From Nanobdellota archaeon (GTDB lineage Archaea; Nanobdellota; Nanobdellia; Pacearchaeales; GW2011-AR1), in assembly GCA_018830685.1 (NCBI GenBank), contig JAHJRR010000063.1, forward strand, positions 1-6,314: a stretch of DNA of 6,314 nucleotides, written 5' to 3'. Below the pieces are notes generated by a model. It did not search any database. It was not told the origin of the DNA and saw only the letters and a program-made list of their open reading frames with translations. Below are positions 1 to 5,395 of this stretch, one piece after another. Each line of letters begins with the position of its first letter. The stretch's first letter is position 1. Made by a program: the position numbers and the translations under genes.

Positions 1-734
1 ACACCGCCGAAACAGTTTACAACTACTTCCTTGAACAATACTCTTTCCTAGAAATTCCAAACAAAGATCTTATTATAATCGAAAAATTTACGGACGTCGG
101 AAAAAAATATCTTCTATTTCACACGCTGTATGGACGACGAGTGAACGACGCTCTCTCAAGAGCATTCGGATACATAATTGGAAGATTAGGAAGTAGAGAC
201 ATTGAGGTAGGAATAACAGACAACGGATTCTACCTCTCCGGAGAAAAAATGATGCTTGAAAGAACTCTAAAAGAACTAAACGAAGACAACCTCGAAGAAA
301 CTCTAAAAGAAGCAATAGATAAAACAGACACTCTAGCAAGAAGATTCAGGCATTGTGCAACACGTTCGCTTATGATATTAAGAAACTACAAGGGAGTAAG
401 AAGGAGCGTTGGGAAACAACACATGAAAAGCCACTTCCTACTTTCAGCCGTAAAAAAAATAAGTAATGAATTCCCAATTCTCCGAGAAGCAAGAAGAGAA
501 GTCTTTGAGGATTTGATGGACATTGACGGGGCAAAAACAATTCTAAAAGATATAAACGAAGAAAAAATAAAAATAAAAATCATCGAAACAAAAGTTCCAT
601 CACCGTTTGCAATCCATCTCGTAATGCAAGGTCGCACTGATTTACTAAGAATGGAAGACAAACAAGCATTCCTTAGAAGAATGCACGAACTGCACATGAA
701 AGGAATCATGGCAAGAGGGATGCTTGAAGATTAA
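1..734 (+). CDS. lhr: Lhr-type ATP-dependent DNA helicase, C-terminal part (5' end outside window)
   Basis: The frame is open from the first bases of the window to the stop at 732-734, giving 243 residues of a protein whose start lies further left. A GTG at 141 is not a credible start, because conserved sequence (FHTLYGRRVNDALSRAF) runs straight across it. The fragment carries the hallmark of the C-terminal core of Lhr (large helicase-related) proteins: FRHCATRSLMILRNYKG, then SVGKQHMKSHFLLSAV and FPILREARREVFEDLMD. Lhr is a superfamily 2 helicase that moves 3' to 5' on single-stranded DNA and unwinds DNA or RNA:DNA duplexes; it is linked to DNA repair. The ATPase motifs are outside the window, so activity cannot be judged. 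Asn codons are AAC in 8 of 9 cases, unlike the island genes further right. Family assignment is from recognised sequence, not a search. Confidence 0.88.
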   Translation, partial: TAETVYNYFLEQYSFLEIPNKDLIIIEKFTDVGKKYLLFHTLYGRRVNDALSRAFGYIIGRLGSRDIEVGITDNGFYLSGEKMMLERTLKELNEDNLEETLKEAIDKTDTLARRFRHCATRSLMILRNYKGVRRSVGKQHMKSHFLLSAVKKISNEFPILREARREVFEDLMDIDGAKTILKDINEEKIKIKIIETKVPSPFAIHLVMQGRTDLLRMEDKQAFLRRMHELHMKGIMARGMLED

Positions 735-767
735 TCAGAAAAAAAACATATATTCTAAAACAAAAAT

Positions 768-776
768 TATTATAAA
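768..776 (+). promoter_or_regulatory. Box A (TATA) promoter for the 112-aa gene
   Basis: TATTATAAA lies in the 62-base gap after the helicase gene, centred about 25 bases before the ATG at 797. That is the usual distance from an archaeal TATA box to the transcription start, and no GGAGG-like site precedes the ATG. The mRNA is therefore probably leaderless and transcribed independently of the helicase gene. Confidence 0.5.
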
Positions 777-796
777 CATCAAAATTCTGCAAAAAC

Positions 797-1135
797 ATGG
801 TAGAGATTCCAAAAGAGCCCTATTGGATTGAAGACAGATTCTATCAAATTGGCGAGAGACATTTACAAGAAACAGAACTAGAACCATGGGGTTTCAAAAG
901 GACAGAGATAGGACACTATATCATACTCTCTTCAAACCATCTAAGAGGTTTAGATTTAGTCTTCGAAAAAAAAGATGATGGACTCTGGGCAATAACAGCC
1001 GATTGCGGAAGAATTATTTTTGGAACAGAAAGATTTCCCTTGAAACCAATAACAAGAAATGAAGAAGATGAAAAAACATATTTCTTTCAGGTGAAAGAAA
1101 ACAAAAGAAGAAGGGAACAATCCCAAACTTTTTAA
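797..1135 (+). CDS. Hypothetical protein, 112 aa
   Basis: I do not recognise this family. It is a compact soluble protein with no membrane segment and no signal peptide. It is rich in aromatic residues (PYWIEDRFYQIGERH near the start, EPWGF at about 29-33) and has a short central segment (LDLVFEKKDDGLWAITADCGRIIFG) that looks like alternating beta strands. A charged tail (KENKRRREQSQTF) follows. There is one Cys and no obvious catalytic motif. The ATG is chosen because a TATA box stands 25 bases upstream and the next codons are clearly coding. It lies between an Lhr helicase and an SbcD/Mre11-related phosphoesterase, which hints at a nucleic-acid role, but this is guilt by association only. 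Confidence 0.75.
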   Translation: MVEIPKEPYWIEDRFYQIGERHLQETELEPWGFKRTEIGHYIILSSNHLRGLDLVFEKKDDGLWAITADCGRIIFGTERFPLKPITRNEEDEKTYFFQVKENKRRREQSQTF

Positions 1136-1137
1136 TC
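1128..1137 (+). promoter_or_regulatory. Box A (TATA) promoter for the phosphoesterase
   Basis: CTTTTTAATC is centred about 25 bases before the ATG at 1158 and overlaps the stop codon of the preceding gene (1133-1135). A T/A-rich stretch nearer the ATG (1146-1156) is too close to act as box A for this start. There is no Shine-Dalgarno site, so a leaderless transcript is likely. Confidence 0.4.
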
Positions 1138-1157
1138 ACCAAATTCTTTTTAAAATA

Positions 1158-1892
1158 ATGACGCCCGAACACAAATTCATAAACAAAACAATATTCTTCC
1201 CAGAAAAAGGAATCCTCGCGGTCGGAGATTTACACATAGGGTACGAAGCTGCACTATTGAAATCAGGAATCATTCTTCCAGAAACGCAGGTCCTAGAAGT
1301 AATAAAGGAATTGAAGGAGATAATAAAAGAGATAGAATCGAAGAAATACAAATTAAAAAAAATAGTTTTCCTCGGAGACATAAAACATTCTTTCGGTTAT
1401 GAGTGGAAAGAAAAGGCTAATTTCAAAAAAATTATGGAATTTCTCAAAGAACACATTCCAGAAAAAAACATAATTCTCGTTAAGGGCAACCACGATACAA
1501 TGGAACTTGGACTCCATCTAAGAGATTATTACGTTGAAGGAGATATGTTCTTCACTCACGGACATCAACAATTCATCAAGATGTATGATAAAAAAATAAA
1601 AACAGTTGTATCAGGTCACATGCATCCCTCAGTAACTCTCTCAGAAAAAACAGGCGTAAAAAAAGAAACCTACAAATGTTTCATAAGCGGAAAGTCAAAA
1701 GGAAAAACTTTCTTTATCTTGCCAAGTTTCCTAAACTTCGTTGAAGGCACACCAGTGAATACTTATGAAGAAGACTATATCGAATCATTCTCGATAGTTC
1801 CAGAAAAAGACATCCTAAACTTCGACGTCTACGTCATCGGAAAAGATAAAGTTTACAAGTTTGGAAAGATTAAAGATTTGCAGAATTCTTAG
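1158..1892 (+). CDS. SbcD/Mre11-related metallophosphoesterase (archaeal type)
   Basis: This 244-residue protein carries the full set of calcineurin-like phosphoesterase metal ligands in order: GDLH (23-26), GDIKH (73-77), GNHD (110-113), THGH (133-136) and SGHMHP (152-157). Together these build a two-metal centre, typically Mn2+ or Fe2+, that cleaves phosphodiester bonds. Length and motif spacing match the archaeal SbcD-related family (TIGR00024/COG1407 type) rather than full-length Mre11, which is longer and has a DNA-capping domain. Its substrate is not established here; a nuclease or phosphodiesterase acting on nucleic acid is the natural guess. Related phosphoesterases occur beside Lhr helicases in other genomes, and the same pairing is seen here with one small gene between. 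All catalytic residues appear intact. The gene ends by overlapping the convergent nucleotidase by 4 bases. Confidence 0.88.
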   Translation: MTPEHKFINKTIFFPEKGILAVGDLHIGYEAALLKSGIILPETQVLEVIKELKEIIKEIESKKYKLKKIVFLGDIKHSFGYEWKEKANFKKIMEFLKEHIPEKNIILVKGNHDTMELGLHLRDYYVEGDMFFTHGHQQFIKMYDKKIKTVVSGHMHPSVTLSEKTGVKKETYKCFISGKSKGKTFFILPSFLNFVEGTPVNTYEEDYIESFSIVPEKDILNFDVYVIGKDKVYKFGKIKDLQNS

Positions 1893-2467
1893 CATTCAAA
1901 ATATTCCACAATCTGCTGCCAAGAATAAACTCTTTTGACACCATCTATTTCCCTTCCCCTGTTCCAAGGTTGATCAAGCAAAACTGCATTTACTCCTTTA
2001 CGTTGACAATCTTCAGCATATATCAGAGAATCTTCAACAATAGCACCAACCCCCAACTCCAAACAATATTGTGCTTTTGTCTTATCATTTTCAAAATCAA
2101 CATGAGAATTGTGAGAAAAATAAATTTCTCCAATCGAAGGAAAATGCTCTCTCAATGCTCTTTCTGTTAGTCCCCTAATATTTCGATTTCGAGAAGTGAT
2201 TGAAATTAATCTATGGTCTCTAGCTAATCTGGCTATTTTTTCAACAGCCCCTTCAATAGGATTTAAATTAGCAAACCTAGGCGTTCTGAGAAATTCTTCA
2301 ATTTCTTGTATGCACTCCCCATCACTCCCACCCCAGACATCTGAAAATCTATAAGAATGAAAATCTTCTTTTGTTAGTTGAGTTCCATACTTCCCATTAT
2401 AAAATTCTACTACATCCGGAACAAAATCCAACAAAACATCATCTATATCTATTGCGATTAACATCAT
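1889..2467 (-). CDS. HAD-superfamily 5'(3')-deoxyribonucleotidase-like protein (NT5C type)
   Basis: The 192-residue product begins with the HAD motif I DIDDVLLDF, with the nucleophile and acid/base at D7 and D9. Motif II is SITSRN (Thr91-Ser92-Arg93), the motif III lysine is probably K131 in NDKTKAQYC, and motif IV is VEDS with E145-D146. The order and spacing, with a small alpha-helical cap between motifs I and II, fit the NT5C family, which removes phosphate from (deoxy)nucleoside monophosphates and may balance the dNTP pool. HAD substrate specificity cannot be read from motifs alone, so a different small phosphatase substrate is possible. Two adjacent ATG codons (2467-2465 and 2464-2462) both fit; the first is used. 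The 3' end overlaps the convergent phosphoesterase by 4 bases (1889-1892), so the two mRNAs are antisense at their ends. Confidence 0.82.
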   Translation of the reverse strand: MMLIAIDIDDVLLDFVPDVVEFYNGKYGTQLTKEDFHSYRFSDVWGGSDGECIQEIEEFLRTPRFANLNPIEGAVEKIARLARDHRLISITSRNRNIRGLTERALREHFPSIGEIYFSHNSHVDFENDKTKAQYCLELGVGAIVEDSLIYAEDCQRKGVNAVLLDQPWNRGREIDGVKRVYSWQQIVEYFEC

Positions 2468-2485
2468 CTCAAAAGAGATATTTCG

Positions 2486-2492
2486 TTTAAAT
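2486..2492 (-). promoter_or_regulatory. Box A-like promoter for the nucleotidase gene
   Basis: On the minus strand ATTTAAA lies 19-25 bases before the first ATG. Box A spacing would place the transcript start at the double ATG, so the message is probably leaderless. No Shine-Dalgarno sequence is visible. Confidence 0.35.
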
Positions 2493-2594
2493 GAATTTAG
2501 GTCCTAAAAGAAAATAAAAACGGGCACAGAAAACACTAGGAAAATTCGAGACAGTTTCGGAAAAATTGACGATTTATAATCGCTTATTAATCCT

Positions 2595-2756
2595 TTAAAC
2601 TTGTCCTGTCTGAACAAACTTTTTCATCGCTTGCTCAAGAATTATCTGGGGGGCGAAGCCCTTTCTACTGCATACCTTAACAAATTCATCGTACACTCCT
2701 TGAGCCACATTATAGTCTAGCTTTCTCTTTTTTGCTTCGGGAGGGGTTGCTGCCAT
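2595..2756 (-). CDS. Small ribbon-helix-helix (Arc/CopG-like) DNA-binding protein, 53 aa
   Basis: Reading the minus strand gives a complete 53-residue protein from ATG (2756-2754) to TAA (2597-2595). After a short basic arm (EAKKRK) comes a predicted beta strand (KLDYNV, 12-17). A first helix follows (QGVYDEFVKVCSRK, about 19-32), then a GFAP turn and a second helix (QIILEQAMKKFVQTG). This strand-helix-turn-helix order and the length are those of Arc/MetJ/CopG repressors, which act as dimers with the strands in the DNA major groove. No toxin partner is seen next to it, so it is more likely a free-standing regulator than an antitoxin. Its TATA box at 2777-2785 sits 21-29 bases upstream. It lies just outside the putative island boundary. 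The fold is inferred from pattern, not from a search. Confidence 0.7.
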   Translation of the reverse strand: MAATPPEAKKRKLDYNVAQGVYDEFVKVCSRKGFAPQIILEQAMKKFVQTGQV

Positions 2757-2776
2757 GTTTTATTTAGACGAAACTA

Positions 2777-2785
2777 GTTTATAAA
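2777..2785 (-). promoter_or_regulatory. Box A (TATA) promoter for the 53-aa RHH gene
   Basis: The minus strand reads TTTATAAAC, a near-ideal archaeal TATA box centred 25 bases before the ATG. The adjoining ATAAATTTAT (2781-2790) is a perfect 10-base palindrome that could also serve as an operator for the RHH protein itself. No Shine-Dalgarno site precedes the ATG. Confidence 0.55.
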
Positions 2786-2791
2786 TTTATA

Positions 2792-2803
2792 ATGGGCACG
2801 GAG
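2792..2803 (-). repeat. 12-bp copy of the tRNA-Trp 3' end (candidate distal att site)
   Basis: ATGGGCACGGAG here is identical to 5821-5832, which is the 3' acceptor strand, discriminator base and one flanking base of the tRNA-Trp gene, in the same orientation. A displaced tRNA 3' fragment downstream of an intact tRNA is what integration of an element into a tRNA 3' end leaves behind. Caution: the same bases form a 5-bp hairpin (TGGGC/GCCCA, 2793-2807), and similar GGGC...GCCC hairpins occur elsewhere in the window. No integrase is visible between the copies. Confidence 0.4.
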
Positions 2804-2846
2804 CCCACACTAAATTTTACTTCGGTTCTCTAGAATATCTCTCTAA

Positions 2847-2891
2847 AATCCAATTCTCAAATCCCTCCGCCCTGTATTTCAATATTGGATT
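2847..2891. repeat. 8-bp inverted repeat downstream of the 99-aa RHH gene
   Basis: AATCCAAT (2847-2854) and ATTGGATT (2884-2891) are perfect complements enclosing 29 bases. It lies in the 222-base gap between the two minus-strand RHH genes (2757-2978), where I see no other gene. It could be an end-of-transcript structure for the upstream RHH gene or part of an island boundary. The enclosed CAAATCCCTCCGCCC resembles a tRNA T-arm and acceptor end but has no matching tRNA body. Confidence 0.25.
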
Positions 2892-2978
2892 CTTACGGGA
2901 TTGATACTGGGAAGAAAGGGAAAACTGCTTTTGGGTAAGTAGACCTAATTATGGAAATATAATTTTGAGATTATTTTC

Positions 2979-3278
2979 TTATCCATCAATCAAATGATGA
3001 TATTCTTTTTTTTCAGAAATTTTTGTTAATTTATCTAAAAGATCTTTTAATATCTTTTTTCTTTGTTCATCTTTTGTATCCCCTAACAATGCAACCCAAG
3101 AAGCCTTGAATGTTCTAGTTAATGGCGCAAAACCATTAGCTATCAAAGTATTTAGGATTAAAGTATTATTGGTACTTGTTAACTCTGCTAGTTCTTTCAC
3201 TAAATCTAATATCGCTATGTCTATATTTAGAGAAATTTTTTTTCTAAAATTAAAGGGATTTTCTACTAATTTTCTCAT
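2979..3278 (-). CDS. Ribbon-helix-helix-like regulator, 99 aa, divergent from the radical SAM operon
   Basis: Residues 14-48 show an RHH pattern: a beta strand (KISLNID, 14-20), a first helix (IAILDLVKELAELT) and a TSTNN turn. A second helix (TLILNTLIANG) follows. The rest (50-99) is a mostly helical, charged region (DTKDEQRKKILKDLLDKLTKISEKK) that may support oligomerisation or bind an effector. The start ATG (3278-3276) is supported by a TATA box 27 bases upstream and a leaderless layout. It faces away from the radical SAM operon across a 119-base gap that holds two near-identical palindromes, so autoregulation, and perhaps control of the operon, is likely. An antitoxin role is possible but no toxin gene adjoins it. 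No domain search was possible. Confidence 0.7.
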   Translation of the reverse strand: MRKLVENPFNFRKKISLNIDIAILDLVKELAELTSTNNTLILNTLIANGFAPLTRTFKASWVALLGDTKDEQRKKILKDLLDKLTKISEKKEYHHLIDG

Positions 3279-3290
3279 GTTAGATTAACA

Positions 3291-3302
3291 ATACCTAAGT
3301 AT
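3291..3302. promoter_or_regulatory. Putative RHH operator 1 (ATACCTAAGTAT)
   Basis: This 12-base near-palindrome has perfect ATAC/GTAT arms. It matches the site at 3315-3326 at 10 of 12 positions and is exactly 24 bases from it. It lies between the box A and the start codon of the 99-aa RHH gene and touches the edge of the TATA box, so binding would block initiation. Tandem, evenly spaced short palindromes are the usual operator form for RHH repressors. Confidence 0.5.
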
Positions 3303-3308
3303 ATAAAA
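3301..3308 (-). promoter_or_regulatory. Box A (TATA) promoter for the 99-aa RHH gene
   Basis: The minus strand reads TTTTATAT, centred 27 bases before the ATG at 3278. It is bracketed by the two operator-like palindromes. No Shine-Dalgarno site is present. Confidence 0.55.
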
Positions 3309-3314
3309 CTATCC

Positions 3315-3326
3315 ATACTTTAGTAT
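3315..3326. promoter_or_regulatory. Putative RHH operator 2 (ATACTTTAGTAT)
   Basis: ATACT and AGTAT form a perfect 5-bp inverted repeat around TT. The site is the second copy of the 24-base-spaced pair and lies just upstream of box A, where TFB would bind. It is about 43 bases from the TATA box of the divergent radical SAM operon, so an effect on that promoter is possible but less direct. Confidence 0.5.
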
Positions 3327-3368
3327 ATCTTAAAAGTAACTATTAAATAAGGGTACATAAAATAAACA

Positions 3369-3378
3369 TTTAAAAATA
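3369..3378 (+). promoter_or_regulatory. Box A (TATA) promoter of the radical SAM operon
   Basis: TTTAAAAATA is centred about 25 bases before the ATG at 3398 and there is no Shine-Dalgarno sequence before that ATG, so the first cistron is probably translated from a leaderless mRNA. The downstream cistrons are close enough to share this promoter. Confidence 0.5.
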
Positions 3379-3397
3379 TGGCCTCCCCAGTTCTTAT

Positions 3398-4750
3398 ATG
3401 GGTCTTGAAGAATTATCTCAAGGAAAACATAGCGTATTATTTGGTTCTGGTTCGGATAGTGTTTTATATGAGAAATTATCCAATACAATTCATGTTGGTA
3501 GCAGGGATGAATTAGCTGAACTTCAAGTAAAAATAGAGGCTGTGAGTTATAACCCAACTTTTGAAACTGAAACTTTAAGAAAGAATAAAGACGCTAGGTT
3601 AGGGATATTATTGTTAGAGACCACTGAACAATGTAATCTGAGATGTTCTTATTGTATTTATTCTGAAGAATACCCTAATGAAAGAAATGAAACTTCTAGG
3701 AGCATGTCATTAGATACAGCAAAAAGAGCTATTGATGAAATGGTCCCCCAATCAAATGGGACTATGTTGGTCGGTTTTTATGGTGGCGAAACAATGCTAA
3801 AGATGGGATTAGTCCAGGGGGTCATAGATCATGCAAGAAGTACTTTTCCTTCAGTTAGTTTAATATTTTCTATGACCTCTAATTTTGTTGATGCAGATAG
3901 GTATATCCCTGAAATTGTGGATAATGAGATATATGTAAATTTGAGTCTTGATGGTCCCAAAGCGATTCATGATCGAGCAAGAAAAACAAAAGCAGGAAAA
4001 CCAACCTATGACAAGATCCTTTCAAACTTGAAAAAATTGGAGAAATACTCTCCAGGATATGCTAACTCTCATGTCTTTGTACTTTCAACATGTGAAGATC
4101 CAAATGATTTGCCCAAAATAGTAGACTATTTTGATCAAAGCGATTTTTTTGTTACTAATATCAATGCTATCGAAACAAGGGGCAAGACCAATCCACCTAG
4201 AACACTTAGGGGAGATCATGGAATGCAATCTTTAATAGACAAATTTAGAAGGAAAATCTTGCATGGTGAAGATCCAGGAATTCTAAGGAGATTATTTGAT
4301 CCAAACTTAAAAGCAATGGCATTGAGAGATGATGAAATAATGCCTAGGGAGTTGATGTTGAATGGAAGTTGTTATCCTGGGAAGAAAAGGGTTTTTGTTG
4401 ATGTTGACGGAAATTATCACCCTTGTGAGAGATTCGGACATCGCCTAAAAATTGGTTCTGTTAAAGAAGGAATTTCGCAAGAATTACAAGAGGAAGCAAT
4501 AAAATCTTTTACACAGATAAGAAATGAACTTTGTGGAGGATGTTGGGCTCAAAGATTATGCACTCCTTGTTTGCAAAATGCAAAAGATTCTAAAGGAGAA
4601 ATTTCAGAAGAAGGACTTGCACAAACTTGTGAAGGAAAAAGGAATGGGCTTTTGTTGGGATTAGATAATTATGTAAATTTAATGGGAGCAAGTAAGAAAA
4701 AATCTCAAGAATATATTGAAACTATAAATCCACTTTTTGAAAGGGGGTAA
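3398..4750 (+). CDS. Radical SAM/SPASM peptide-modifying enzyme (putative RiPP maturase)
   Basis: This 450-residue protein has the radical SAM cluster motif CNLRCSYC (Cys79, 83, 86), which holds the [4Fe-4S] cluster that splits S-adenosylmethionine. The GGE motif follows at 129-131 (FYGGETML). The C-terminal SPASM domain has seven Cys: C325 and C343 (VDVDGNYHPCERFG), the tight group CGGCWAQRLCTPC (379, 382, 388, 391), and C411. That set fits two auxiliary Fe-S clusters. SPASM enzymes mainly modify peptides, for example by making Cys thioether or C-C cross-links; the CxxCWAxRLCxxC form recalls Cys-rich-peptide maturases. Residues 1-60 precede the barrel and may bind a leader peptide. The next gene, 8 bases downstream, encodes a Cys-rich small protein, the obvious substrate. 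A sulfatase-maturase role is less likely, since no sulfatase is nearby. Asn codons are AAT in 21 of 25 cases, opposite to the helicase gene. Confidence 0.88.
   Translation: MGLEELSQGKHSVLFGSGSDSVLYEKLSNTIHVGSRDELAELQVKIEAVSYNPTFETETLRKNKDARLGILLLETTEQCNLRCSYCIYSEEYPNERNETSRSMSLDTAKRAIDEMVPQSNGTMLVGFYGGETMLKMGLVQGVIDHARSTFPSVSLIFSMTSNFVDADRYIPEIVDNEIYVNLSLDGPKAIHDRARKTKAGKPTYDKILSNLKKLEKYSPGYANSHVFVLSTCEDPNDLPKIVDYFDQSDFFVTNINAIETRGKTNPPRTLRGDHGMQSLIDKFRRKILHGEDPGILRRLFDPNLKAMALRDDEIMPRELMLNGSCYPGKKRVFVDVDGNYHPCERFGHRLKIGSVKEGISQELQEEAIKSFTQIRNELCGGCWAQRLCTPCLQNAKDSKGEISEEGLAQTCEGKRNGLLLGLDNYVNLMGASKKKSQEYIETINPLFERG
4742..4747 (+). promoter_or_regulatory. Shine-Dalgarno-like site for the peptide gene
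   Basis: AGGGGG overlaps the last codons of the radical SAM gene and lies 11 bases before the ATG at 4759. It is a purine-rich partial match to the anti-Shine-Dalgarno sequence. With an 8-base gap between stop and start, translation of the peptide is probably coupled to that of the maturase. Confidence 0.35.
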
Positions 4751-4758
4751 AAATTGAA

Positions 4759-5010
4759 ATGGAAAAATATAATTTAAGGAACGAAAAAGGCGAAGATGAG
4801 GATTTTGCAAGATCTCTTCAAGATTCACCATCTAGAATGTATGACCTTAAAAATGTAAGGGAAAATGTTGATAATTGTTCATGCCCTTCATGTCCTTGTG
4901 CAGACGCAGATTTACCGAAAGCCATCTATGTAGTAGGTCTTGGCGTCCTTGCGGGGACTGTAGGGGTCTTAGCAATTGCAACTGCAGCAGAAGTTGCTTC
5001 TAAAAAATAA
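4759..5010 (+). CDS. Cys-rich small membrane peptide, putative RiPP precursor (83 aa)
   Basis: The product has three parts. Residues 1-39 are polar and acidic (EKGEDED, then FARSLQDSPSRMYDL), like a leader peptide. Residues 40-47 are CSCPSCPC, four Cys at 40, 42, 45 and 47 in a C-x-C-x-x-C-x-C array with Pro and Ser between. Residues 55-77 are a Gly/Ala/Val-rich hydrophobic helix (AIYVVGLGVLAGTVGVLA and on), long enough to cross a membrane, ending in SKK. It follows the radical SAM/SPASM gene by 8 bases, the classic placement of a maturase substrate. I infer that the Cys cluster is cross-linked to nearby residues or binds a metal or Fe-S cluster, and that the helix inserts in the membrane. 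I recognise no named family. An unmodified small membrane Fe-S or metal-binding protein is the main alternative. Confidence 0.75.
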   Translation: MEKYNLRNEKGEDEDFARSLQDSPSRMYDLKNVRENVDNCSCPSCPCADADLPKAIYVVGLGVLAGTVGVLAIATAAEVASKK

Positions 5011-5033
5011 AGCATTAGGAAGCTTACAAAATC

Positions 5034-5039
5034 TAGGGA
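5034..5039 (+). promoter_or_regulatory. Weak Shine-Dalgarno-like site before the TraB-like N-terminal frame
   Basis: TAGGGA lies 9 bases before the ATG at 5049. An in-frame TAG directly precedes that ATG (5046-5048), so the start cannot be further upstream. This site contrasts with the second half-frame at 5396, whose only AAAGG touches the ATG with no spacing. Confidence 0.3.
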
Positions 5040-5048
5040 TATTGTTAG

Positions 5049-5378
5049 ATGAAGAGAAATTTGCCCAAAGAATCCGCAAGAAGTATTTTACCAGGAAAAA
5101 AAGTTTTTGTAGGTAGAACCTTATACTTTATTCATGGTTTGGTTCATGGGAATCCTTGGATAGAAATAAATCCTTCATTCAAAAAAGAAATCAAGGAGCA
5201 ATTATTGGGGCATAATATTTTATGTGAAGATGGATTTGCAGAATGGATTCCTCATGCAGTTTCTCTGGATGAGGCAGGATATTTTAGTTTCCAGAGATTA
5301 CCCTTTTTTGATAATATCTATTTTTTAGGATCTATTGTTTACTCTCATTTATCTAAAAAAAACAAGAAAAGGGAATAG
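5049..5378 (+). CDS. TraB/PrgY/Tiki-like protein, N-terminal half of a split gene
   Basis: The 109-residue frame opens with a basic stretch and then KVFVGRTLYFIHGLVHGNPW. This contains a GX2H motif (GLVH, 30-33), the first hallmark of the TraB/PrgY/Tiki superfamily of membrane-associated or soluble metallopeptidases and regulators. Residues 57-66 (ILCEDGFAEW) supply the conserved Glu (E60) that follows a helix in that fold. The frame then ends at TAG (5376-5378) after SKKNKKRE, a low-complexity tail encoded across a run of eight A (5355-5362). A -1 shift in that run joins it without any stop to the next frame, which holds the second GX2H motif. The pair would make about 213 residues. PrgY blocks peptide pheromone activity in Enterococcus, so a peptide-processing or self-protection role beside a peptide maturase is attractive but inferred. 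The family call rests on short motifs. Confidence 0.6.
   Translation: MKRNLPKESARSILPGKKVFVGRTLYFIHGLVHGNPWIEINPSFKKEIKEQLLGHNILCEDGFAEWIPHAVSLDEAGYFSFQRLPFFDNIYFLGSIVYSHLSKKNKKRE
5355..5362 (+). other. A8 run: candidate frameshift site joining the two TraB-like halves
   Basis: Eight consecutive A in frame 0 (tct aaa aaa aac) give a slippery sequence. A -1 shift here enters the frame of the downstream ORF, and that frame is free of stops from 5357 through its ATG at 5396 to its stop at 5687. The cause could be a programmed slip, a real inactivating deletion of one A, or a homopolymer sequencing or assembly error. Confidence 0.5.
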
Positions 5379-5395
5379 TTTCTAAAGTTAAAAGG

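Noticed and set aside
88..339. Open frame on the minus strand within the helicase gene
   Set aside because: It is a Leu/Phe/Arg-rich shadow of the clearly conserved Lhr frame on the plus strand, with no promoter and no recognisable domain. The same applies to 386-709.
1970..2170. 66-codon plus-strand frame opposite the nucleotidase
   Set aside because: The opposite strand encodes all HAD motifs in order, so this frame is an antisense shadow. The frames at 1136-1381, 3106-3288 and 3330-3557 were dropped for the same reason.
2648..2659. GGGC...GCCC hairpin like those at 2793-2807 and 6270-6280
   Set aside because: This copy lies inside the 53-aa RHH coding sequence and has a short stem. Three such small G+C stems do not make a demonstrable repeat family, although they are a reason for caution about the att reading at 2792.
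2850..2874. Sequence resembling a tRNA T-arm and acceptor end (CAAATCCCTCCGCCC)
   Set aside because: No D arm, anticodon arm or 5' acceptor strand can be found on either side, and no matching tRNA is in the window, so a tRNA or tRNA-remnant call is unsupported.
3378..3509. Alternative ATG at 3378 upstream of the radical SAM gene
   Set aside because: It opens a different reading frame of about 43 codons that overlaps the maturase start, and it lies within the box A region. The frame at 3398 carries the conserved domains.
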